NCBI GenBank assembly: GCA_900769405.1 | Contig: CAAGGL010000013.1 | Coordinates: forward strand, 1 to 64,000 | Length of the DNA: 64,000 nucleotides | Origin: an uncultured Alistipes sp. | GTDB taxonomy: Bacteria; Bacteroidota; Bacteroidia; Bacteroidales; Rikenellaceae | Direction of reading: 5' to 3' | Shown: positions 16,578 through 26,585 of the stretch, piece after piece | Layout of the letters: each line of letters opens with the position of its first letter | How positions within the stretch are numbered: the first letter of the stretch is position 1 | The notes under the pieces: model-generated | Seen by the model: the letters and a program-made list of their open reading frames with translations, nothing else | What the model was told of the DNA's origin: nothing | Database searches by the model: none | Position numbers and translations under genes: made by a program

Positions 16578-18215
16578 CTATTCAGCCGGTGCAATCCACA
16601 GATCAACGGTACCGGTAGGATCGGGGTTGTTGATAGTGGTAGGAATTGCCAAGTTGTTGTTGGTCTCCTGCTGGGTGATAACGATGTTCCAGAAAGGCGA
16701 ACGACCCTCGGTGTTCAGGCAGTAGGTTGCAGGTGCGTTGGTACCCTCGTAACCACGAGTCATACCGATGTTTGCACGCTTGCAGTCGAACATTACAACG
16801 CCCTCACCCCAGAACTCTACGCGCTTCTGGAAGATCAACTCCTCCTGGAAGGTTGCGAAATCGGTTGCTGCGCATACATACGAACCGTCGGTGATACGCT
16901 TGTCCATAATAGCCTTCAACAGTGCCTTACCGTTCTCCAAGTTAGCACGGCCCTCTGCCTCAGCCTCGATGAACAACATCTCCTCCATACGCATCATATT
17001 GACCTCACCTACGTTACCAACTGCGTAGTCCTCGGTGTCACCCTGGTAGGGGCGGAACTTGATCGATACGTGGTCGCGCAACGTTGCGATGTACTCCTCA
17101 GCGTTGGGGTAGCAGCTCTTGTATGCATACTCACGCTTAGGATCGATCCACGAGTGCTTACGGAAGTCAGTGTTCGAGATACGATCGAAGAAGCTGCTCA
17201 ATACTGCGGGCATCGACAGCGGAGTATAACCCCACGAACCCTCCTGCGAAGCGTGTGCATAGAAGTTGTGCAGGTTACCGATGTTCTCGCTCGAAGTGGT
17301 CAGAGCCCACATCCACGAGTTGTTCGATGTGTGAGTGTTGAAACCGTTGGTAGGATCCTCCCACTGAGCCTGAGTCAGTGCGGTGTACTTACCCTGAGCA
17401 ACAGCCTTACGAGCGTAGTTGGCAGCCTTAGCGAATGCGGTGTTATCCTTCTCGCCGAACTCCAAGTATGCCTTTGCGTACAGACCGTAAACTACCGACA
17501 GGTCGGGCATAGCGATCGAAGTACGCTTGTAGCCAGCCAGCAGCTCCTCAGCCTTAGCCAAGTCAGCGAAGATCTGTGCGTAAACGTCCTCAACCTTAGC
17601 GCGGCCGTTCTCACGAGCGCCCTCCATAGTCTCGGTCTCGAGTGCCAAAACGCACGACAGACCCTCAACCTCAGGCTTCGAAGTGTAGTTATTGGGCTTG
17701 AACTCATACAGACGTACAAGATCCAAGTAGTAGAGTGCACGGTAAGTGTAAGCGATACCGAGGTATGCCTTCTGGTCAGCGTCCAGACCACCGTTAGCAA
17801 CCTCCATATCGTTGATCATACGGATAAGGTCGTTGGTGTTCTTGATCCACTTGTAGTAGAAGTACCAGAAGTACTGTGCGTAAGCGTAACCATCACCCTG
17901 CGAACGACCAGTAGCCCAAGCGCCGAACCAGTCGTAACCAGTGTTGTCACCTACAACGATCTTCTCCTCCAACATAGCGTCGGTGATCATACGAATTGCG
18001 GGGTAACCGAAATCGCAGTGCAGCGAACTGTTGTACGAACCGGGAAGATACATAGCAGTAGGAATAGCTGCGGTCAATGCCTGCAATGCCAAAGGCGAGT
18101 TCATCACCTGGCTTTCAGTAGCAGAACCGTTCAGGGGAGTGACCTCCTGCATACAGCTGCTGAGAAGCAGCGCGGGGGCCAATGCCACGAGGATATATTT
18201 AGCTATCTTTTTCAT
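16578..18215 (-). CDS. SusD/RagB-family nutrient-binding lipoprotein
   Basis: A 545-residue outer-surface lipoprotein (lipobox LLSSC, residues 1-21). It shows the SusD pattern: helical TPR-like N-terminal part (residues about 90-190, with GIAYTYRALYYLDLVRLYEF typical of the RagB/SusD core), and C-terminal RVEFWGEGVVMFDCKR followed by FWNIVITQQETNNN, a frequent ending of the family. It forms the lid on the SusC channel and captures the substrate. The gene lies 24 bp after susC. The substrate (glycan or peptide) cannot be told because no degradative enzymes are linked. Confidence 0.93.
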   Translation of the reverse strand: MKKIAKYILVALAPALLLSSCMQEVTPLNGSATESQVMNSPLALQALTAAIPTAMYLPGSYNSSLHCDFGYPAIRMITDAMLEEKIVVGDNTGYDWFGAWATGRSQGDGYAYAQYFWYFYYKWIKNTNDLIRMINDMEVANGGLDADQKAYLGIAYTYRALYYLDLVRLYEFKPNNYTSKPEVEGLSCVLALETETMEGARENGRAKVEDVYAQIFADLAKAEELLAGYKRTSIAMPDLSVVYGLYAKAYLEFGEKDNTAFAKAANYARKAVAQGKYTALTQAQWEDPTNGFNTHTSNNSWMWALTTSSENIGNLHNFYAHASQEGSWGYTPLSMPAVLSSFFDRISNTDFRKHSWIDPKREYAYKSCYPNAEEYIATLRDHVSIKFRPYQGDTEDYAVGNVGEVNMMRMEEMLFIEAEAEGRANLENGKALLKAIMDKRITDGSYVCAATDFATFQEELIFQKRVEFWGEGVVMFDCKRANIGMTRGYEGTNAPATYCLNTEGRSPFWNIVITQQETNNNLAIPTTINNPDPTGTVDLWIAPAE

Positions 18216-18238
18216 AATTGTATTTCTCCTTTCTCTGA

Positions 18239-21200
18239 TTAGAACTGAATGTTAATACCACCCGAGATCGTACGAATGGGAGCGTAGTAAGCTGCGCTCG
18301 AACCACCCGAGAACGACTGACGGGGATCCAGACCCTGACGCTTCGACCAGTACCAGATGTTATCAGCTGCTACGTAGATACGCAACATCGATACACCAAA
18401 CTTCTTGGTCAACTTAGCGGGGATAGTGTAACCCAGCTGAGCGTTCTGAATATTCAGGTAGCTTGCGCTGGTCAGGAAGCGATCCGACGACGAAGCCGAA
18501 TACTGGTCATTGTACTGCCAACGAGGAACGTTGTTCTCCTCACCAGCCTGGCTCCAAGCGTTGTAGATATCACGGTGGATGTTAGTACCGGTCGAACCCG
18601 AGGTGGGCGACGACATCTGCGATGCGTACTGACCGTCGTAGGTCAAACCACCGATCTGGTAAGTGAAGTTAACACCGAAATCAACGCCATAGAACTCGAT
18701 CGAGGTACCGAAACCACCATACAGATCGGGAACTGCTGCACCGCAGAGGTAGTTAGTAGCCTCCGAGTAGGTCTTGGTTACAGTGCGGTTCTTAACGATG
18801 GGCGACTTGGTCTCATCACGCAGGATGTTACCTTTCTCGTCGTACTCGTACTCGTCCTTGTACCACATAGGCTCACCAGTCTCCTTATCGGTACCAGCGT
18901 ACTTAGGCAGATAGAAGGTGTAGAGCGACAGACCCTCACCGATGAACTTGTTGCTCGACTCGAAACCTGCGTGGCCCTCAACACCGATCGACTTGTTCTC
19001 GTCAGCAATCTTCAATACCTTATTCTTTACGTGCGTAGCGTTAGCGTTTACACTCCAACGAACGTTCTTAGTGTTAACCAGAACACCGTGCAAGTCGATC
19101 TCGATACCCGAGTTCTTCATATCACCTACGTTGTCATAGTACGACAAGAAACCGAGGTGACCCGGAACGCCGAACGAGTAGAGCATATCGGTAGTCTTAC
19201 GAGTAAAGTACTCAACGGTACCCGACAAGCGGCCATTGAACATACCGAAGTCAACACCCACGTTCACGTTGGTATTGGTCTCCCAAGTGATCTCCTTGTT
19301 ACCGTAACCGGTCCAGTTCAACGAAACGTTACCTGCACCGTCGTTTACGATCGAGTAGCGGTCAGTGTAGAGGAAGCTACCGATACCGTCGTTACCCTGC
19401 GAACCAACCGAAGCCTTCAACTTCAACATATTGATCCAAGGTACATCGAACCAGCGCTCCTTGTTGATCAACCAACCGGCACCTGCCGACCAGAAGTTAC
19501 CCCAGCGGTAGTCGGGGTGGAAGTTCGACGATGCATCGCGACGATACGAACCGTTAACGAAGATACGGCCATCGTAATCGTACTGGATACGACCGAAGTA
19601 ACCCTCGGTGTTGTACATCGAGCGACCCGAAGCCGACGAACCCGGATCCTTGATAACGCCATTCAACTCGTCGTAGTTAACGTCGAACAAGTTGGTCTTG
19701 TAAGCGCTCAACGAGTAGCTCTTCTTATAGTAGTACTCGTGACCAGCCATTACGTCCAGAGTGTGATCCTGGCAGAACGTAGTGTTATAGGTGATCAGCT
19801 CCTGAGTATTCAGATAGAAAGTGCGGCCGTGCGACTTCGACAGGGTACCACCCTGAGTTGCGTTCTGACCGTAGTAGGGGTTCGACATATCGGTACCACG
19901 ATACTCATCCAGACCGGTACCAACGTTGAAACGAACCTTCAAGCCCTTGATGATAGTAGCCTCTGCGTAAGCAGTGCCGGTGAATGCGTTACCCTCGGTG
20001 TAGCTCTTGTCCAACAGAACCTGCGACAGAGCGTTACCCTGCGACAGATAAGGACGCGACAGACCAGCGTTCATACCATTACCGTAGTCATACATTACGT
20101 GACCGTTCGAGTCGATCTTCTTCGAGCCGTCGGGGTTACGCAGATATACGGGATAGATAGGAGCGATGTTCGAGGTAAATGCGAACACGTTACCGGTCGA
20201 ACCCGACGCACCCTCGTCCGACAGCTGATTCCACTCGTAGTTCGAGAACGATGCGTTACCACCGATCGACAACCACTTCTTTGCCTGGTAATCAGCGCGC
20301 AGACGTGCGGTGTAGCGATACATATCGGTGTTGCTAACGATACCCTCGTCCTTCAAGTAACCGAACGAAGCGTACATCGACATACGGTCAGTCGAACCTG
20401 CAACACTTGCGTTGTACTCCTGACGGAAACCAGCCGAGTAACCCTCCTCGTCCCAGTTGTCAGCGGTCAGCAAGTAATCCTCACCCTTGTAGTTCACTAC
20501 GTTACCCATAGTTGCACGGGGGTTAACCTTACCGTCCAAACCGATGAAGTACTGGTTGCTGGGAACATTGAAGATCTGGTAAGCCAAACCACCGTTAGTC
20601 GAAGTAGCGGTGATCATCTGGTTAGCCTTAGCGTTAGCTGCGATAGCGTCCAGACCCTGAGCGTTCATCAGGTAGTTGTTCAGTGCCGAGTAGTAAACCT
20701 CATAGTACTCAGCGGGATTGGTGATGTAATCGTAGTTCTGCAATGCCTTGCTGGTAACACCCCACTTAGCATCAACATTTACGATAGCATCGCGGCTCTT
20801 CGAGCGCTTGGTGGTGATCATCACGACACCATTTGCACCACGCGCACCATACAACGAAGTCGAGGTAGCGTCCTTCTGAACGGTCATCGACTCGATGTCG
20901 GCGGGGTTGATGTTGTTCAGGTCACCGTCGTAGGGAATACCATCCACTACGTACAGAGGCTCCTGGCTCGCGTTGATCGACGAGAAACCACGGATACGGA
21001 TCGAAGGAGCCGAACCGGGCTTACCCGAAGCATTTACCAGCTGCAAGCCGGCAACCTTACCAGCGAGCGACTGAGCTACGTTTGAGGTCTGCACCTTCGA
21101 GATGTCCTCAGCCTTAACCTCGGCTGCCGAACCGGTGAAAGCCTCACGCTTTGTAGCACCGAATGCGGTTACAACCACATCCTCCATCACCTGCGAATCA

Positions 21201-21493
21201 GACTGCATAGTAACGTCAATTACCGAGCGCTGACCTACGGGCTGTGTCTGGCTGGCCATACCGATGTACGAGAACACCAGATTAGCCTCAGCCGGTGCCG
21301 AAATCGAATACTGACCGGCTGCGTTAGTAGCCGTAGCATTCATCGTACCCTCGACCTGTACTGTTACACCTGCCATAGCAGCTCCCTCGGGATCAGTAAC
21401 GGTACCAGTCACCTGCTTATTCTGGGCCATAGCCATTGCGCCGCAGCTCAGAATTGCAACCAATGATAGTACAATCTTTCTAATCATAAGCAT
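18239..21493 (-). CDS. SusC/RagA-family TonB-dependent transporter
   Basis: A 1084-residue outer-membrane transporter. Two in-frame ATGs (21493 and 21487) can start it; either gives a signal peptide ending AMAQ. Residues about 28-97 form the carboxypeptidase-like (CNA_B-type) extension, then the SusC signature VVVTAFGATKRE (about 106-117), the plug domain (LQLVNASGKPGSAPSIRIRGFSS, then YVVDGIPYDGDLNNINPADIESMTVQKDA...), and a long beta-barrel ending INIQF. It is the first gene of the susC-susD-lipoprotein operon and imports an unknown oligomer using TonB energy. The leader carries a potential hairpin. Confidence 0.95.
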   Translation of the reverse strand: MLMIRKIVLSLVAILSCGAMAMAQNKQVTGTVTDPEGAAMAGVTVQVEGTMNATATNAAGQYSISAPAEANLVFSYIGMASQTQPVGQRSVIDVTMQSDSQVMEDVVVTAFGATKREAFTGSAAEVKAEDISKVQTSNVAQSLAGKVAGLQLVNASGKPGSAPSIRIRGFSSINASQEPLYVVDGIPYDGDLNNINPADIESMTVQKDATSTSLYGARGANGVVMITTKRSKSRDAIVNVDAKWGVTSKALQNYDYITNPAEYYEVYYSALNNYLMNAQGLDAIAANAKANQMITATSTNGGLAYQIFNVPSNQYFIGLDGKVNPRATMGNVVNYKGEDYLLTADNWDEEGYSAGFRQEYNASVAGSTDRMSMYASFGYLKDEGIVSNTDMYRYTARLRADYQAKKWLSIGGNASFSNYEWNQLSDEGASGSTGNVFAFTSNIAPIYPVYLRNPDGSKKIDSNGHVMYDYGNGMNAGLSRPYLSQGNALSQVLLDKSYTEGNAFTGTAYAEATIIKGLKVRFNVGTGLDEYRGTDMSNPYYGQNATQGGTLSKSHGRTFYLNTQELITYNTTFCQDHTLDVMAGHEYYYKKSYSLSAYKTNLFDVNYDELNGVIKDPGSSASGRSMYNTEGYFGRIQYDYDGRIFVNGSYRRDASSNFHPDYRWGNFWSAGAGWLINKERWFDVPWINMLKLKASVGSQGNDGIGSFLYTDRYSIVNDGAGNVSLNWTGYGNKEITWETNTNVNVGVDFGMFNGRLSGTVEYFTRKTTDMLYSFGVPGHLGFLSYYDNVGDMKNSGIEIDLHGVLVNTKNVRWSVNANATHVKNKVLKIADENKSIGVEGHAGFESSNKFIGEGLSLYTFYLPKYAGTDKETGEPMWYKDEYEYDEKGNILRDETKSPIVKNRTVTKTYSEATNYLCGAAVPDLYGGFGTSIEFYGVDFGVNFTYQIGGLTYDGQYASQMSSPTSGSTGTNIHRDIYNAWSQAGEENNVPRWQYNDQYSASSSDRFLTSASYLNIQNAQLGYTIPAKLTKKFGVSMLRIYVAADNIWYWSKRQGLDPRQSFSGGSSAAYYAPIRTISGGINIQF

Positions 21494-21595
21494 TTAATTA
21501 ATTAGTTAAAAAATATAATGTTCGAATTTGTTTCCGCGAACAATTCTTCCATTTTCTGACCTCGGTATGCGCTTTGACACACCAATGTCAGACGG

Positions 21596-21626
21596 CAAAA
21601 ATAAATATAAAAATAGATATAAGCAA
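21596..21626 (-). promoter_or_regulatory. Promoter of the susC operon
   Basis: TATTTTTG (21596-21603, minus) with TTG at 21624-21626, spacing 20 nt. It gives a leader of about 100 nt with a TCTGAC/GTCAGA hairpin and inner GGTGTG/CATACC pairing. No sigma/anti-sigma gene is adjacent. Confidence 0.7.
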
Positions 21627-21629
21627 TTT

Positions 21630-22043
21630 TTTCGTGTATAATTTTAGTTCAAATGTGGTTAAAAGTGTGTTTTTGCGCGATTTTTCGGCTGTTTGCGGCT
21701 GTCTTGGGCTCTTTTTCGGGCGCATTTTTGGGGCGTTTGGCTACTTAGAAATTATAATTTCGCGCTTTTTGCCCTCCGAAAATCGGACATTTGCACGATT
21801 AAAAACGCACAATCGACCCTATCGCCAACACCCAAACGGTAGCAGGTTACGACCTCACTTACAATACGTTGCAAACCGGGGTGCGGCAGGGCGCACAAAA
21901 TCGCGTTAAACGCCTAATATTCAGCGCATAGCGGTTTATTTAGCTTTTTAACTTGGGTATTCGGGGCGTGCCGCCCGACCACTCAAAACGGGTGAATGAC
22001 AAATTTTTAGATCGATTTGAGAACAACTTTCAAAATTTATTCG
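21630..22043. other. Intergenic region with no recognised gene
   Basis: About 410 bp separating the divergent susC and btuB transcription units. I see no convincing coding frame, repeat or RNA here; it contains T-rich, G/C-mixed sequence (for example around 21690-21740) of unknown role. Confidence 0.5.
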
Positions 22044-22051
22044 TAATTTTG
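22044..22051 (+). promoter_or_regulatory. -7 box for the cobalamin operon
   Basis: TAATTTTG matches TAnnTTTG and lies a few bases before the riboswitch start. A TTTG further upstream (22016-22019) is spaced 24 nt, not ideal. Confidence 0.6.
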
Positions 22052-22056
22052 CACTC

Positions 22057-22250
22057 GCAACGGTTCCCAAAGTGTACGCTCGCGCGTACGGGGATTAAAA
22101 GGGAATGCCGTGAAAGTCGGCAACAGTTCCCGCTGCTGTAAGCTCTCGCCCCTCGCGGGGCGCACATTTCTGAGCGATCCTAAGCCACTGAAACCCACGC
22201 GTTTCGGGAAGGCCGCCAAGAATAGAGCGAGTCAGAAGACCTGCCTTTGC
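22057..22250 (+). ncRNA. Cobalamin riboswitch
   Basis: The aptamer is recognisable by GGTTCCC near 22062, the GGGAATGCCGTGAAAGTCGG and CAACAGTTCCCGCTGCTGTA segments at about 22101-22140, AGCCACTG at 22183-22190, and the B12 box GTCAGAAGACCTGCC at 22231-22245. Terminal GCAA/TTGC can close the P1 helix. Adenosyl- or methylcobalamin binding would repress the downstream genes. The expression platform probably lies at 22251-22393, where CGAATCAA (22338-22345) pairs with TTGATTCG (22380-22387) just before the btuB ATG. This looks like control of translation, as no T-run terminator is seen. Confidence 0.95.
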
Positions 22251-22393
22251 GCAATCACTTGCGATTTTGCAGCCTACGGCGAATGGGCGGAGATCTACCG
22301 ACACTGACTCACACAAAACAATCGAGGATCGGCAGTTCGAATCAAGTTCGCTCGCGGCGCAAAACGCTTTGACTAACAATTGATTCGCGGCGA

Positions 22394-24430
22394 ATGAAAC
22401 GATCGTTACATATCCTATTTACAATTTTCGCGCTCACATACGCGTGTGCGGCCCGTGCGCAGTATGTCGAGGGTGACAGTCTGCGCGGACACTCGATCAC
22501 CGACACCGTTCACAAAATCGACGCAGTGGTCACCACGGCACAACGTCGCGCACCCGAAACCGTACCTGCGCAAGTGCTTGCAGGGCAGGAGCTTAAACGC
22601 CTGAATGTGGTTTCGGTGGCCGATGCAATTCGCTATTTCTCGGGCATTCAGATCAAGGATTACGGCGGTGTGGGCGGCCTGAAAACGGTCAATATCCGCA
22701 GTATGGGCACGCAGCACGTGGGTGTTTTCTACGACGGCGTGCAGTTGGGCAATGCGCAGAATGGTCAGATCGACCTCGGTCGTTTCTCGATGGATAATAT
22801 GGAGGCTATCTCGGTTTACAACGGTCAGAAAAGCAATATCTTCCAGTCAGCCAAGGACTTCGCGTCGGCAGGTGCGGTCTATATGACCACGCGCCGCCCC
22901 CGATTCGAGGGTTCGAAGCGCGACAATCTGCGTCTGTCGTTCAAGACGGGTTCGTTCGGCACGGCCAACCCTGCGGCGCTGTGGGAGCACCGTTTCAACG
23001 ACAAGCTCGATGCGCAGGTGAGTGCCGAATATCTCTATACCACAGGACGTTACAAATTTTCGTACCGCAAGCTGAACGGCTACGACACCACCGAGGTGCG
23101 CCGCAATGGCGACGTGAGTGCCGTGCGTGCCGAGGCGGGTCTGTTCGGACGCATCAACAATGGCGGCTGGCGCGCGAAGGTTTACTACTACGATTCGGAG
23201 CGCGGCTACCCCGGTGCGGCGGTACGCGAGGAGCCGGGTAAGTTCCGCCACGAGGATCGTCAGTGGGATCGTAACTTGTTCGCGCAGGGATCGTTACGCA
23301 AAAATGTCGGCAAGCGTTACAGCCTGATGGTCAACGCCAAATATGCCTACGACTTCCTGCACTACCTCTCTGATCCGCGCGAGGATGTCTCGACGATGTA
23401 TGTCGATAACCGCTACCACCAGCAGGAGGCCTACCTCTCGGCGGCTAACGAGTTCCGCATCACGGATTGGTGGCGCGCGAGCTTATCGGCTGATGCTCAA
23501 TTCAATACACTCACGGCCGACCTGACCGATTTCGCCTACCCCACGCGCCTCACGTTGCTCGGTGCGGCGGCGACGGCGATCGATTTCGAGCGTTTCAAGA
23601 TGCAGGCGAGCCTGCTCTACACCTTTGTTCACGACCACACGCGCTATGCAGGTGCGGCGGCAGGCGACCGCGACGAGTGGACTCCGACCGTCATTGCGCA
23701 GTACAAACCGCTTCGTAATGAGGAGCTTAGCTTCCGTGCGTTCTACAAGCGTATCTTCCGTATGCCCACGCTCAACGACCTCTACTACACCTTCATCGGT
23801 AATAAGTACCTCAATCCCGAATACACGACGCAGTATAATATAGGTGCGATCTACGGTCGCAACTTCCGTCGCGGCATCGTACGTCGCGTCGAGGCGCAGG
23901 TCGATGGTTACTTTAACCAAGTGAAGGACAAGATTATAGCGATGCCCACGTCGAACCAATTCCAATGGACAATGCTCAATCTGGGCTATGTCGAGATCGT
24001 GGGTGTCGATGCGGCGGCGCAGGTGCAGTGGCAGTTCGGTCCCGTGGCGGTCAATTCGCGCCTGAGCTACACCTATCAGGAGGCGCAGGATCGCACCGAC
24101 CCCGCGAGCGAGTGGTATGGAGGTCAGATCCCCTACATTCCGTGGCATAGCGGCTCGGTCGTGGTGGGCGGCGTGTGGCGTGAGTGGGATCTCAATTACA
24201 GTTTTATCTACACGGGCGAGCGCTACGAGTCGCGCGCAAACACCCCCGCAAACCACGCACAGCCTTGGTACACAAGCGATTTGTCGCTCTCGCGCAACAT
24301 TCGTTTCCGCAACTCGACCCTGCGTGTGACCGTCGAAGTGAACAACATTTTCAACCAACAATATGAGGTGGTGCAGTGCTACCCGATGCCCGGCACAAAC
24401 TTCAAAATCAAACTCAATTGGACGCTATGA
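22394..24430 (+). CDS. btuB: TonB-dependent cobalamin receptor (BtuB family)
   Basis: A 678-residue outer-membrane receptor. A signal peptide ending RAQ is followed by a TonB-box-like DAVVTTAQR, the plug domain (residues about 50-165, with GVGGLKTVNIRSMGTQHVGV and VFYDGVQLGNAQNGQIDLG), and a 22-strand-type barrel ending NFKIKLNWTL. It lacks the large N-terminal extension of SusC proteins. It follows a cobalamin riboswitch and overlaps the next gene, a BtuG-like surface lipoprotein, so vitamin B12 or a related corrinoid is the probable substrate. The gene ends in an ATGA overlap with the next start. Confidence 0.94.
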   Translation: MKRSLHILFTIFALTYACAARAQYVEGDSLRGHSITDTVHKIDAVVTTAQRRAPETVPAQVLAGQELKRLNVVSVADAIRYFSGIQIKDYGGVGGLKTVNIRSMGTQHVGVFYDGVQLGNAQNGQIDLGRFSMDNMEAISVYNGQKSNIFQSAKDFASAGAVYMTTRRPRFEGSKRDNLRLSFKTGSFGTANPAALWEHRFNDKLDAQVSAEYLYTTGRYKFSYRKLNGYDTTEVRRNGDVSAVRAEAGLFGRINNGGWRAKVYYYDSERGYPGAAVREEPGKFRHEDRQWDRNLFAQGSLRKNVGKRYSLMVNAKYAYDFLHYLSDPREDVSTMYVDNRYHQQEAYLSAANEFRITDWWRASLSADAQFNTLTADLTDFAYPTRLTLLGAAATAIDFERFKMQASLLYTFVHDHTRYAGAAAGDRDEWTPTVIAQYKPLRNEELSFRAFYKRIFRMPTLNDLYYTFIGNKYLNPEYTTQYNIGAIYGRNFRRGIVRRVEAQVDGYFNQVKDKIIAMPTSNQFQWTMLNLGYVEIVGVDAAAQVQWQFGPVAVNSRLSYTYQEAQDRTDPASEWYGGQIPYIPWHSGSVVVGGVWREWDLNYSFIYTGERYESRANTPANHAQPWYTSDLSLSRNIRFRNSTLRVTVEVNNIFNQQYEVVQCYPMPGTNFKIKLNWTL

Positions 24431-26511
24431 AAACCATTGACAAGTTGTTAATTATCAGTCTTGTGGCACTCTCGTTAGCGGGCTGCCGCGATAACGTCGA
24501 GCCGATCCTGCTGCCCGACAACACGGTCGTGACCTACCCCGATCCGATGGTGGGCGATGTGAAGGGATTTTTCCTTCTCAACGAGGGAAATATGGGTAGC
24601 AACAAGGCCACGTTGGACTACTTCGATTACGAGTCGGGCGAGTATTCGTGCAACATCTTCCCACAGCGCAATCCGCACGTTGTCAAAGAGTTGGGCGATG
24701 TCGGCAACGACCTGCAAGTCTATGGCGAGCGTCTGTATGCCGTCATCAACTGCTCGAATCTGGTCGAGGTGATGAATCTCTCGACGGCCGAGCATATCGG
24801 CGTGGTTTCGATCGCCAACTGCCGCTACATCACCTTCGACAAAGGTTATGCCTACGTCAGTTCATACGCGGGTCCCGTGCAGGTCGATCCCAACGCGCGC
24901 CCAGGTAAAATCGTCAAAATCGACACCGCAACCCTCGCTATTGTGGGCGAATGTGTGGTCGGTTATCAGCCCGAGGAGATGGCCGTTGTGGGCAATCGAC
25001 TCTATGTCGCAAATTCGGGCGGCTACCGCGTACCGAACTATGACACAACGGTTTCGGTAATCGATCTCGACTCGTTCACCGAGATCAAACGTATCGAGGT
25101 GGCGATCAATCTCCACCGCCTCGAACTCGATCGCTACGGTCTGCTCTGGGTCAGCTCGCGCGGCGACTACAACGGCAAGCAGTCGGCACTCTACGCTATC
25201 GACACCCGCACCGACGAGGTGGCGCTCAAACTCGACCTACCCGTGGGTAATATGACGCGCTTGGGCGATTCGCTCTACGTTTATAGCAACGCCTTCGACA
25301 AGCAGGCGCAAAAGCACAATATCAGCTACGCTATTGTCAATACCGCAACGCGCGAAGTGGTTGATCATCACTTTATTAAGGACGGTACCGAGTCGCAGAT
25401 CGTCGTTCCCTACGGCGTGGCAGTCAATCCCGAGACGCGCGAGATTCTGGTCACCGATGCGGGCGATTACGTTACCCCTGGCAAGCTCCACTGCTACGAC
25501 GCTAAGGGCGTGCGCAAGTGGTCGGTAACCACGGGCGACATTCCCGCGCACATCGCCTTCACGCACCGCCGCCTGAAACCCACGACCATCATCAATCCCG
25601 ACCAAAACGACACTAACCCCTACATTACCAGCGTTTTCGACTATCGTCCCGCAGTCGGTCAGTTCGTCAATCAGCTGCCCAAATATGAGGCGGGCGACAC
25701 CCAAGCCAAGATGAACGAGAAGGTGCTCCGCGCCATCGGCAACAACGCCCGCAGCCAGATTTCGCTCGGCGGTTATGGCGGTTATGTGGTTGTCGGTTTC
25801 GACCATACGATCCCAAATGTCAGCGGTTTACGCGACTTCCGCGTGTTGGGTAACGCCTTCTGCAACCCCACGACACCCGTCGGTGGCAGCTGCGAGCCGG
25901 GTATCATTATGGTGTCGCGCGACGTGAATGGCAACGGCCAACCCGACGACGAGTGGTACGAAATTGCAGGTAGCTCGCACCACGACGTCACCGCCGAACC
26001 CTTCTACGCCGTTGCTCAGCAGGCAGGCCTCGACGTGGCGTTCTACACTGATTATCAGATTACTTACTACCGTCCCGCGACCGAACCCAACGAGCCGACC
26101 GAGCAATATATCCGCTGGACGGACAACAAGCAGGCGGAGGGTTACATCTACAAGAACAGCTACCACCTGCAATCTTACTATCCGCAGTGGATCGACTCCG
26201 AGACGCTCACTTTCAGCGGTACGCGCCTGCCCCAGAACGGTATCGACAAGAGCGGCACGGGCAACAACTTCGTGCTCTATCGCTTTGCGTACGGCTATGC
26301 CGACAACGATGCGAACACCAGCATCGAGAGCTCGATCGACATCGATTGGGCGGTCGATAGCGAGGGTAAAACGGTGTCGCTCAGCGGTATAGACTTCATC
26401 AAGATTTATAGCGGCGTCAATCAGACAAATGGTTGGATTGGCGAATGCTCGACCGAGATCAGCGGCATCGAGGATCTCCACGCCCTGGGCGAGCGCATCG
26501 AAACGCGATAG
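24427..26511 (+). CDS. BtuG-like corrinoid-binding beta-propeller lipoprotein with extra C-terminal domain
   Basis: A 694-residue surface lipoprotein (lipobox LAGC). Residues about 35-400 have the repeated blades of a seven-bladed YncE/BtuG-type propeller (LNEGNMGSNKATLDYF, GVVSIANCRYITFDKGYAYV, VAVNPETREILVTDAG). BtuG of Bacteroides binds B12 tightly and hands it to BtuB; this match is family-level inference. Residues about 410-694 form a second domain (ISLGGYGGYVVVGFDHTIPN, RDVNGNGQPDDEWYEIAGSS) seen elsewhere as a separate cell-surface protein in B12 operons. The start overlaps the btuB stop. The fusion makes it about 300 residues longer than plain BtuG. Confidence 0.88.
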   Translation: MKTIDKLLIISLVALSLAGCRDNVEPILLPDNTVVTYPDPMVGDVKGFFLLNEGNMGSNKATLDYFDYESGEYSCNIFPQRNPHVVKELGDVGNDLQVYGERLYAVINCSNLVEVMNLSTAEHIGVVSIANCRYITFDKGYAYVSSYAGPVQVDPNARPGKIVKIDTATLAIVGECVVGYQPEEMAVVGNRLYVANSGGYRVPNYDTTVSVIDLDSFTEIKRIEVAINLHRLELDRYGLLWVSSRGDYNGKQSALYAIDTRTDEVALKLDLPVGNMTRLGDSLYVYSNAFDKQAQKHNISYAIVNTATREVVDHHFIKDGTESQIVVPYGVAVNPETREILVTDAGDYVTPGKLHCYDAKGVRKWSVTTGDIPAHIAFTHRRLKPTTIINPDQNDTNPYITSVFDYRPAVGQFVNQLPKYEAGDTQAKMNEKVLRAIGNNARSQISLGGYGGYVVVGFDHTIPNVSGLRDFRVLGNAFCNPTTPVGGSCEPGIIMVSRDVNGNGQPDDEWYEIAGSSHHDVTAEPFYAVAQQAGLDVAFYTDYQITYYRPATEPNEPTEQYIRWTDNKQAEGYIYKNSYHLQSYYPQWIDSETLTFSGTRLPQNGIDKSGTGNNFVLYRFAYGYADNDANTSIESSIDIDWAVDSEGKTVSLSGIDFIKIYSGVNQTNGWIGECSTEISGIEDLHALGERIETR

Positions 26512-26533
26512 CACCACCCTCCCCCAACAAAAA

Positions 26534-26561
26534 AAGGGCTGCCCCGAAACGGGTAGCCCTT
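26534..26561. terminator. Terminator between the B12 operon and the plug-like gene
   Basis: AAGGGCT/AGCCCTT stem with inner GCCC/GGGT. The minus-strand side is followed by TTTTTTTGTTG, so it mainly serves the minus-strand gene at 26586; the plus side lacks a long T run. Confidence 0.75.
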
Positions 26562-26585
26562 ACTCATTCATCACGCCGCAGTGCA

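Noticed and set aside
18575..21085. An 836-codon plus-strand frame within susC
   Set aside because: Antisense to a complete SusC transporter; no signal, domain or promoter fits it.
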